From: Victivallis vadensis
Lineage (GTDB): Bacteria > Verrucomicrobiota > Lentisphaeria > Victivallales > GWF2-50-93
DNA: 6,803 nt
NCBI GenBank assembly: GCA_020718525.1
Contig: DYRX01000236.1
Coordinates: 1 to 6,803, forward strand
Direction: 5' to 3'
Shown here: in pieces, positions 1 through 5,448 of the stretch
How positions within the stretch are numbered: position 1 is the stretch's first letter
Layout of the letters: every line of letters begins with the position of its first letter
The notes under the pieces: model-generated
Databases searched by the model: none
What the model was told of the DNA's origin: nothing
The model's input: the letters and a program-made list of their open reading frames with translations, nothing else
Program-made: the position numbers and the translations under genes

Positions 1-30
1 GGCAAGCAATAAGGATTAGACTGTCTTATG

Positions 31-64
31 TAAAAACTGCGGAGGAAACAAATTCCTCCGCAGT
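31..64 (-). terminator. Rho-independent terminator of the leftward lpxK transcript
   Basis: A perfect 12-bp inverted repeat (36-47 with 53-64) encloses a 5-nt loop. Read on the minus strand, the GC-rich stem is followed directly by a run of T (positions 36 to 32), the classic intrinsic terminator layout. On the plus strand the stem is preceded by A and followed by GTTCAGG, so it would not work well in that direction. No minus-strand terminator is visible between lpxK and this point, so it probably ends the synthetase-lpxK-Bro-N transcript. Confidence 0.85.
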
Positions 65-464
65 GTTCAGGTACTTTACCGGATGCGGCAAGGACTGACG
101 AAAATATGAGGCATGCACCCAATATTGCGCCTTGATTGTGCAATCGCAGGGATCAGCGAACGGAATCTGCCATACCCGGGATGCGCAAAATTCTCAAGGG
201 GTGGTGCGGCAGCATCGGAAAAATGACCAGGACGCATTAGCAGGATTTCATCCATACTTGGCAGGACGACAGCAATTCCTCCACCCGGCATTGACCATAC
301 AGCAGAAAGTCAGGGAAAAACTCCAGCTTTTCCTGATCAGGCATCTGAAGGAATCGAAAGGGTAGGAGGCGGAAAAATAGAATTCAAGCTCTGGGACAAA
401 GATGCCTGAGATGCAAAAGGAGGGATTTTTATTTGCGATTCTTGAAATCAGACCTCCGACTAAG
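65..464. other. Unrecognised segment between the Bro-N break and the terminator
   Basis: I recognise no gene here. All three minus-strand frames hold only short open stretches: one without a start codon from 469 to 251, and one of 71 codons starting at ATG 291 and stopping at 76-78, just 11 nt before the terminator stem. The second lacks a Shine-Dalgarno sequence and resembles no family I know. Plus-strand frames are similarly short (132-365, 402-665), and the latter is largely antisense to the Bro-N remnant. The segment may be decayed gene sequence, an inserted non-coding element, or a 3' untranslated region. The closeness of the 76-78 stop to the terminator is the only hint of a former gene end. 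Confidence 0.4.
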
Positions 465-617
465 GACTTTCATCCTGAACCAGTAATCACGGGGATTTAC
501 GCTGTCCGTCAAAGCACCAACAGCATGAACTACCGAGAAATACCAGGTCTCGGTCTGCTCGTCGTAATGGCGACGGATTTTATGACTTTCAAAAACAGCC
601 AATGTCTTTTCATTCAT
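429..617 (-). pseudogene. Truncated Bro-N domain (phage antirepressor-type) gene
   Basis: The 62-residue product begins like stand-alone Bro-N proteins related to phage antirepressors: MNEKTLAVFESHKIRR at the start, WYFSVV at 25-30 and NPRDYWFRMKV at 41-51. After residue 51 the resemblance stops. The remaining 11 residues are unlike the expected continuation (the conserved STICRQLKL-type stretch), and a TAA follows. Full-length relatives I know are roughly 250-300 residues, so most of the Bro-N domain and all of the C-terminal part are missing, and no other frame downstream restores it. Residue 31 is His where relatives usually have Asp, consistent with decay. The start is supported by an AGGAGG 7 nt upstream. 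The gene starts 40 nt after lpxK on the same strand, so it is probably still transcribed. The family call comes from memory of its conserved words; a short functional peptide cannot be excluded. Confidence 0.75.
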
Positions 618-623
618 AATTCA

Positions 624-630
624 TCCTCCT
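624..630 (-). promoter_or_regulatory. Strong ribosome binding site of the Bro-N remnant
   Basis: On the minus strand AGGAGGA lies here with 7 nt between AGGAGG and the ATG at 617-615. It is the best Shine-Dalgarno match in the window, and it fixes the start of the truncated reading frame even though the gene body is broken. Confidence 0.75.
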
Positions 631-657
631 GCATCTTTTTTGCAAGACTGTCCTTCT

Positions 658-1830
658 TCAAATGAAACATATTCGCGTGATGCACTGGTCGAAGCTTTCC
701 CTGCCGCTTATTATGTCTATCTCCACGCGCATGAAGCAGATCGGAAGATCACGCCTGTCCAGCCTCGGTATCCGGACCGCGTCCTTTTCGGTCGTCACGA
801 TCATCTCCGCATTGTTTCTTTTCGCTTCATTCACAAAGTCAATGATCTCCTGCTGTTCGTATCTGTGATGGTCGGCGAACTGCCTGCTGCATGCGATCTG
901 GGCGCCTGTCCCGAGAAGAAATTCCTCGAAGCTCTCCGGTCTGGCGATGCCGCTCAGTGCGGCGATCCTTTTGCCTTTCAGATGCTCCAGCGGATAGCGC
1001 TTCTCCTTGGTGTATATGTCCTCCAAATACAAAGGCTTGTGCCTGCATTCGATGATCTCAGCCTTTCTGTTGTGTCTTCTTATGAAAGCCTTGAGCAGGC
1101 GCATTCGGTTCGACCCGTCGGACTTGGTGAGAAATATGAAGTCCGCCCTCCTTATGTTTTTAATCGGCTCCCTGAGAAGTCCTCTCGGCAGGACATGATG
1201 ATTGTGGAATGGCAAGGTTGCGTCCACCAGAAGGATGTTCAGCTTCGGCTTCAGATCGAGATATTGAAAGCCGTCGTCAAGGATCAGAGTGTCGGCACCG
1301 TATTCCATCACGGCGTATCTTCCTGACTTCACCCTGTCCTTGTCCACCAGCACAATGACTTCGCGGAGATTGGAAGCGAGCATGTATGGCTCATCCCCGG
1401 CTGTGGCGGAGTTCAGAAGGAGGCTTTGCCCGTCGGAGACCACGCGGGGAGGAACCTCGTATCTTTTGGACGTGAAAAGCTGGCGGACTTTCTCTGGAAA
1501 GCTTCTGTCTTTGCTTCTGTAGCCCCGGCTCAGGATCGCGACCTTTCTGCCTTTCTGGCTCAGGGTCCGTGCGAAGACTTCCACAACAGGGGTCTTTCCA
1601 GTCCCGCCGCAGGTTAGGTTTCCAATGCTGACCACGAGACAGCCCAAGGTCTTGTATCTGAAGATTCTCTTGTCGTAAAGCCAAATTCTGAACTGCACAA
1701 CTCTCCTGTAGAACCTGGAAAAAAAGAAAAGCAGGGAACTTGTTATGAGATCGAAGCTGGAGTGGCGTTTTCTGTTTATTATGTGGAGGAAATAGCCCTG
1801 TAGATTTTCAATTATTTCGTTCGGGTTCAA
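658..1830 (-). CDS. lpxK: Tetraacyldisaccharide 4'-kinase (lipid A 4'-kinase)
   Basis: LpxK transfers phosphate from ATP to the 4' position of the tetraacyl disaccharide 1-phosphate, giving lipid IVA, on the inner face of the inner membrane. The 390-residue product shows a basic and hydrophobic N-terminal part (about 28-53) suited to membrane contact, the Walker A loop GGTGKTP at 75-81 with Lys79, SRGY at 101-104, GDEPYMLA at 145-152, LDDGFQY at 184-190, PRGLLREP at 215-222, FADHHRY at 318-324 and TTEKDAVR at 346-353. It is longer than the roughly 330 residues of the E. coli enzyme, partly through a segment at about 105-135 between SRGY and the GDEP block. The start is a TTG overlapping the stop of the upstream synthetase gene as TTGA. 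No in-frame ATG lies near the N-terminus, and the overlap argues for translational coupling. All key motifs look intact. Confidence 0.95.
   Translation of the reverse strand: MNPNEIIENLQGYFLHIINRKRHSSFDLITSSLLFFFSRFYRRVVQFRIWLYDKRIFRYKTLGCLVVSIGNLTCGGTGKTPVVEVFARTLSQKGRKVAILSRGYRSKDRSFPEKVRQLFTSKRYEVPPRVVSDGQSLLLNSATAGDEPYMLASNLREVIVLVDKDRVKSGRYAVMEYGADTLILDDGFQYLDLKPKLNILLVDATLPFHNHHVLPRGLLREPIKNIRRADFIFLTKSDGSNRMRLLKAFIRRHNRKAEIIECRHKPLYLEDIYTKEKRYPLEHLKGKRIAALSGIARPESFEEFLLGTGAQIACSRQFADHHRYEQQEIIDFVNEAKRNNAEMIVTTEKDAVRIPRLDRRDLPICFMRVEIDIISGRESFDQCITRICFI
1827..1830 (-). promoter_or_regulatory. TTGA stop/start overlap coupling the synthetase gene to lpxK
   Basis: The TGA that ends the synthetase gene (1829-1827) shares bases with the TTG start of lpxK (1830-1828). 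No good Shine-Dalgarno sequence precedes the TTG, only a G-rich GATGGGG. LpxK synthesis therefore probably depends on ribosomes that finish the upstream gene. Confidence 0.7.
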
Positions 1831-3386
1831 TTCAGCCCCATCCCGGATTTGGTTTCAGCACTTGCATTGACCACGGCTTTGGAGGAGGCTGGATTTTCGT
1901 CGCCAGCAAGAATTTCCGCGCAGGCTTTCCTCAGCTCGTCTAGAGCGGTCTTGCCTGTGGATGTCTTCGGAATCTTGTCAAGCCTGAGGATTCTTTTGGG
2001 AATATGCGAGAGAGGCAGGGAGGAGCGGCAGAGCGACATGAGTTCTTCCTCACGGGCAGTTCCGGAAAATAAAGAATAGATCTCCTCGCCGTAGAGCCTG
2101 TCCGGCATCGAGATTGTGGCGGTGTCCATCACTCGGGGATCTTTCATGATGACTTCGCTGATTTCGTGGGGATTGATGTTGAAGCCGCCCTTTTTGATGA
2201 TCTCCTTGCTTCGTCCTACGATGCTCAAATAGCCGTCCTCGTCTATACAACCCCTGTCGCCGGTAATGAACCAGCCGTCTCTGAATGACTTTGCGCTTTC
2301 CTCCGGCTGACGGTAGTATGAGCCGAAGCAGGAGAGGGATTTCACGCCGATTTCTCCCTGCGCTCCCTGAGGCAGAGGATTGCCGAAATCGTCGAATATG
2401 CGAATTTCGCAGGCGACTGGGATGCCCACCGACTCCGGCGCCCGGATCTGTTTTTCCAGGTTGACGCTGATGAAGAGGGTTTCCGTCATTCCATACTGCT
2501 GTGTGACCACGCAGTCGAAAGCCTTTTCGAAGCGGGATTTCAGTCCGGGCTCGAGTCTGTTGGTTCCGCAGATGACATGCTTGAATTTAGGTAGAGTCTG
2601 TCTGGTCTTTCCTGAAATTAGAAGGAGTATCTGCATCATCTGGGGTGTGCAATGATAGACCGAGCCTGGAAAACGGTTGGCAAGTGAAATCAAATTTTCC
2701 GCATTCATCAGATTGAGAACGCCGTTATATACGGATTTGGCTCCGAGAAAGAGGGAGCTGAGGAGGCAGTTGTATAGTCCGTGCGCATAAAAAACCGGAG
2801 AGGACGAGAGAATGCAGTCCGAAGCTCCGACCCCGATTTTTCCATAGAAGTCATCTATATTCGATTCGATGTTTGAAAGTGAAAGTGGAACACATTTCGG
2901 CGTTCCTGTAGAGCCTGAGGTGAATAGGAATATCGCCGGCACATGGTCTTCTATCGCATTCTCCACGCCATAAAGATCCCCATACAGGCTCGAATCGGCC
3001 CGTGAGATGCTGATCCGGGCAATGTCTGACGCGCCGGCGCAATCGCCTAGGTCTTCGAGGATGAATCCGATTTCAGCAACTTCGATAAGTTTTCTCAACT
3101 TCTGATCTGTTGCGGAAGGATCCAGGACTGCGGCGCCCTTGCCCAAAGACCACAGAGCGATGAGAGCCGGAATGTAAAGGGCCGGATCCTTAAGCATGAT
3201 CCCGGCGTTTCCTCGGATGTCTTTGGCCACTGCTGAAACTTTTCCGCGCAGTCCGGCGGACAGGGAGAGAAGCTCACGGCAGTTTATTGACCGTCCGTCG
3301 GGCAGGACGAGATAGTCCGCATCGCCGCGGGCTAGAGTTCCCGTGTGAATTTTTTCGAAAACAGTGGACGATCTTCTGGCATTCAT
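1827..3386 (-). CDS. AMP-binding acyl-CoA synthetase-like enzyme (ANL superfamily)
   Basis: Class I adenylate-forming enzyme of 519 residues. Such enzymes activate a carboxylic acid with ATP to an acyl-AMP and usually pass it to CoA or a carrier thiol. Visible core motifs in order are the phosphate-binding loop TSGSTGTPK at 156-164, YGMTE at 298-302, WFITGDRG at 372-379 with the ribose-binding Asp377, GRSKE at 391-395, the hinge-region GGFNINPHE at 400-408, and PKTSTGKT at 473-480, whose Lys479 is the expected adenylation lysine. GRSKE has Glu where many members have Asp, a known kind of variant. The N-terminal domain is short, and a low-complexity Ala/Ser-rich tail follows residue 495. There is no carrier or condensation domain, so it is stand-alone. 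The ATG start has an in-frame stop 10 codons upstream and only a weak Shine-Dalgarno match. Substrate is unknown: fatty acid, aryl acid and MenE-like roles are all possible. Tight coupling to lpxK suggests a lipid or envelope role, which is inference. Confidence 0.85.
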   Translation of the reverse strand: MNARRSSTVFEKIHTGTLARGDADYLVLPDGRSINCRELLSLSAGLRGKVSAVAKDIRGNAGIMLKDPALYIPALIALWSLGKGAAVLDPSATDQKLRKLIEVAEIGFILEDLGDCAGASDIARISISRADSSLYGDLYGVENAIEDHVPAIFLFTSGSTGTPKCVPLSLSNIESNIDDFYGKIGVGASDCILSSSPVFYAHGLYNCLLSSLFLGAKSVYNGVLNLMNAENLISLANRFPGSVYHCTPQMMQILLLISGKTRQTLPKFKHVICGTNRLEPGLKSRFEKAFDCVVTQQYGMTETLFISVNLEKQIRAPESVGIPVACEIRIFDDFGNPLPQGAQGEIGVKSLSCFGSYYRQPEESAKSFRDGWFITGDRGCIDEDGYLSIVGRSKEIIKKGGFNINPHEISEVIMKDPRVMDTATISMPDRLYGEEIYSLFSGTAREEELMSLCRSSLPLSHIPKRILRLDKIPKTSTGKTALDELRKACAEILAGDENPASSKAVVNASAETKSGMGLN

Positions 3387-3606
3387 TGTCTTGAACCAAA
3401 GCTTTACTTTGAAAGCTCAAAGATACGCTCTTTTCGACAAATTTCAAGGAGGATAGTCTTCTCTTCATTTTCTCCTCGAATTAAGACTGGCAAAGCGTGA
3501 ACTCCGGCACAGAAGCGGTAATTGGCTCTTCTGCAGGGCACAGACAGAGAGATCGGCTGGTGACTGAAAATTTTTTCTTTTGCGCGAGGCGGAAGAAGCA
3601 GGCGGG
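3387..3606. other. Gap between xseB and the synthetase gene, with a leader hairpin
   Basis: No terminator (stem plus T run) is visible after xseB, so read-through into the synthetase is possible. The gap carries the leader hairpin at 3443-3480, listed separately. A loose minus-strand -10-like CTTAAT lies near 3480-3485, but no matching -35 was found, so no promoter is called. A 64-codon frame on the minus strand begins at ATG 3468 and ends at 3274 inside the synthetase gene. Its GAGGAG is only 3 nt from the ATG and its product is unlike anything I know, so I do not call it a gene. Confidence 0.5.
3443..3480 (-). promoter_or_regulatory. Hairpin in the synthetase leader that pairs a Shine-Dalgarno-like sequence
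   Basis: On the minus strand TTCGAGGAG (3480-3472) can pair with CTCCTTGAA (3451-3443) as nine consecutive pairs, eight Watson-Crick and one G-U, around a 20-nt loop. The GAGGAG is inside the stem and an ATG (3468-3466) sits in the loop. The structure lies 57 to 94 nt upstream of the synthetase ATG. It could control translation of a short upstream frame or be chance; there is no direct evidence of function. Confidence 0.3.
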
Positions 3607-3969
3607 CTAAAATGGAAGAGATTCGGGATCGTCCTCTCTTGCTGGTTGCGAGCCGATGTCGGCATTTTTTTTAGCTTTTGCAGAGGACGCTTTCGAAGCC
3701 GCTGGTGTTTTGCTTGTGTCTTCGTCGAAGCTTTCCCATTTTTCGGCATCCTGCGGTGCGCTCACCAATATTTCTATTCTTTTTTCGAGTGCCTGAAGCT
3801 TCTTTTCGCAGTAGAGAGAAAGCTTCGAGCCAGCCTCGAAATCGCGGATCATGTCTTCAAGGGGAAGCTTGCCCGACTCCATCCTGCCGACTATCGCCTC
3901 GAGCTTTTCAAGGGCGTTCTCTATTGAAAGCTCTCCGTTCTGGATGTCAGCAATTTTCTTTTCGCTCAT
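3607..3969 (-). CDS. xseB: Exodeoxyribonuclease VII small subunit with an SSB-like C-terminal tail
   Basis: XseB is the small subunit of exonuclease VII, which degrades single-stranded DNA into oligonucleotides together with the large subunit XseA. Residues 15-68 match the compact helical XseB fold: SIENALEKLEAIVGRMESGKLPLEDMI-type sequence, then FEAGSKLSLYCEKKL and a third helix ending near EIL at 66-68. Typical XseB proteins are about 70-85 residues; this one is 120. The extra part is a low-complexity Ala/Ser/Lys linker (about 80-105) ending in the acidic and hydrophobic tip EDDPESLPF at 112-120. The tip resembles the C-terminal peptide of single-stranded DNA-binding protein. The start ATG has a GGAGAG a few bases upstream. 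xseA is not in the window; the divergent neighbour is a lipoprotein. The gene is probably first in the leftward set, though a 220-bp gap separates it from the next gene. Confidence 0.9.
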   Translation of the reverse strand: MSEKKIADIQNGELSIENALEKLEAIVGRMESGKLPLEDMIRDFEAGSKLSLYCEKKLQALEKRIEILVSAPQDAEKWESFDEDTSKTPAASKASSAKAKKNADIGSQPAREDDPESLPF

Positions 3970-4008
3970 ATTTCTCTCCGCTTGAATAAACCGCCAAGCG
4001 AGCTTAAA

Positions 4009-4038
4009 TTGACGCGCTTAGTCCGGGTTTTGCATCTT
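4009..4038 (+). promoter_or_regulatory. Possible promoter for the lipoprotein-miaB unit
   Basis: The divergent gap holds TTGACG at 4009-4014, five of six bases of the sigma-70-type -35, followed after 18 nt by CATCTT at 4033-4038, a poor -10 with three of six matches. It lies 40 nt before the preferred lipoprotein start. Only the -35 is persuasive. No convincing promoter for xseB was found on the other strand of this gap. Confidence 0.25.
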
Positions 4039-4077
4039 ATCCGTGTCCGTGACGTGAAATCTTGTCTGGAATATACC

Positions 4078-5448
4078 ATGAGCTTCCTTTCAAATCCATG
4101 CCTGAAAATTTCTCTTTGCTTTATTTTTTCTCTTTTCCTTCTGGTTTCCTGCAAAGAGGAGAAGCATGGGATTGAAGTCGAACAAATTGGCAAGACGGAC
4201 GTTCTAAAAAATTCTTCGGAAAGAAAAAAACAGGCAAAGAAGGAAAGCTCGGAAAAAACGGAGTCAGACAGGAAAGATGCGTCATCCGAAGAGAGTTTGC
4301 ATGACTTCGAGCTGGAATATCATCCTGCCGACGCGGGAGGACAGGAAAAGTCCGAATCCCGGAAGGCAAATTTCACTGTAACTAAAAAAGACACCGAGCT
4401 TGCAGATGACAGTCTTCCATCCGATTTGACGGCATCTCAGCTCAAGTCGGACGGGAAAAGCTATGAATGGAAGCCGCAAATCCGTTTTGACAGTTCAATC
4501 GGGGCGAGAATCCCAGCCATTGCGATTTCTGGAGACGACAGCATCCTCGTCATTTGCGAGGAGACTGGCAGTTCAGGCGCAAACGGCTCCGTTCTAATCG
4601 TTTACGACACGCATTCTTGGAAAATAAGGAGAATCTTTGAATTTCCGGGCGAAAAGACAGGAAAAATATGTTTTTTGCCTGGACGGTCTGAGATCTCCAT
4701 TTATTTCGAGGCGCAGAAGAGCTCTGGCAAATCGGACGAGCTTATTTTCTTTGACATTGTCGAGGGCAGGCATCTACATAGGGTCAGATTGAACGCGCCA
4801 TTGAGTGCGATTGCTCCATGGAACAATGGTGTTCTGGCAATAAGTGTCTTGTCAGGCAAGTCTGAAATAGCACATTATGCGTTCGACGAAAAGGGTTTCG
4901 CTGAAAAAAGAGTCGAGAGCGAGTCCGGCGATGCCGCATTAGCCGTCTTCGATGAAAATTGCGCCATCTCATTCGGAGCATCGCTCGTTGAATTTTTTGA
5001 TTCCGACCTTAAGATTTTCAAAAAGATTCCTATTGGGGTGCCAGGCTTCCGCAGGCCGGATTTTGCAGTTTTTGCAGGGAACAGAGATCGGATTGCTACG
5101 TTGGGCATCAGTGCCAGCGCCTATCTTTTCAGGGGAAGGGAGCATGAACTCATTTCTGATTCTGCCGCATCAATCCTTGCCTTTTTTGAAGACAAGCTTG
5201 TGTTTGGGGAACAGATGAATGGGAAACTCAGGTTTTTGTCCCCCTTGGATTTGAAGGACTGCGCTCCGCCTCTCATCATAGAAAAAGCGAAGCCGCCCTG
5301 CAAAGGCCGTCCCATATTCTTTGCATCTTTGCGCGCACGATCAATCTATCTTGTTGTTGACTCCTTCGGCGAAATAGGCATTTACTCCCTCCTCAAGGAC
5401 AGATGGAAGCGGATCCCGACTGGAAAGGCGAATGAAAAAGCTTTCTGA
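4078..5448 (+). CDS. Predicted lipoprotein with charged linker and probable beta-propeller
   Basis: I do not recognise a named family. The 456-residue product starts with a lipoprotein signal: Lys10, a hydrophobic stretch at 11-23 and the lipobox LVSC with the lipidated Cys at 25. Lys at +2 would favour the outer membrane under E. coli rules. Residues 26 to about 135 are a hydrophilic Lys/Glu/Ser-rich linker, densest at 44-76. From about 140 onward short beta-rich units repeat loosely (ISGDDSILVICEE, GSVLIVYDTHSWKIRRIFEF, DELIFFDIVEGRHLHRVRL, GEIGIYSLLKDRWKRI), the pattern of a WD40- or YVTN-like propeller without clear WD signatures. The ATG at 4078 is preferred to a TTG at 3982 in the same frame, because the TTG would bury the signal peptide 32 residues inside. 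It overlaps miaB by 17 bp, so the two are co-transcribed. A periplasm-facing scaffold role, perhaps in envelope assembly, is only a guess from architecture. Confidence 0.8.
   Translation: MSFLSNPCLKISLCFIFSLFLLVSCKEEKHGIEVEQIGKTDVLKNSSERKKQAKKESSEKTESDRKDASSEESLHDFELEYHPADAGGQEKSESRKANFTVTKKDTELADDSLPSDLTASQLKSDGKSYEWKPQIRFDSSIGARIPAIAISGDDSILVICEETGSSGANGSVLIVYDTHSWKIRRIFEFPGEKTGKICFLPGRSEISIYFEAQKSSGKSDELIFFDIVEGRHLHRVRLNAPLSAIAPWNNGVLAISVLSGKSEIAHYAFDEKGFAEKRVESESGDAALAVFDENCAISFGASLVEFFDSDLKIFKKIPIGVPGFRRPDFAVFAGNRDRIATLGISASAYLFRGREHELISDSAASILAFFEDKLVFGEQMNGKLRFLSPLDLKDCAPPLIIEKAKPPCKGRPIFFASLRARSIYLVVDSFGEIGIYSLLKDRWKRIPTGKANEKAF

Noticed and set aside
132..365. 77-codon open frame on the plus strand
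   Set aside because: There is no Shine-Dalgarno sequence and no recognisable product, and the terminator at the left edge points to minus-strand transcription here.
402..665. 87-codon open frame on the plus strand
   Set aside because: It is mostly antisense to the Bro-N remnant and runs into the end of lpxK; it has no ribosome binding site or family resemblance.
640..1326. 228-codon open frame on the plus strand
   Set aside because: It lies wholly antisense to the well-supported lpxK gene and its product has no recognisable motif; it is a shadow frame.
3446..3453. AGGAGG on the plus strand resembling a ribosome binding site
   Set aside because: No start codon with an open frame follows at a suitable distance; it is the complement of the minus-strand leader hairpin arm.
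3274..3468. 64-codon minus-strand frame upstream of and overlapping the synthetase gene
   Set aside because: The GAGGAG is only 3 nt from the ATG and paired in a hairpin, the product is unlike known proteins, and its second half is out of frame within a real gene. It is kept only as a possible regulatory frame.
3505..3540. Short inverted repeat (CAGAAG/CTTCTG) in the gap after xseB
   Set aside because: Only six or seven base pairs with no T run after it; too weak to be called a terminator.
3982..4077. 32-codon N-terminal extension of the lipoprotein from a TTG start
   Set aside because: It would place the hydrophobic signal and lipobox inside the protein; the ATG at 4078 gives a standard lipoprotein signal.
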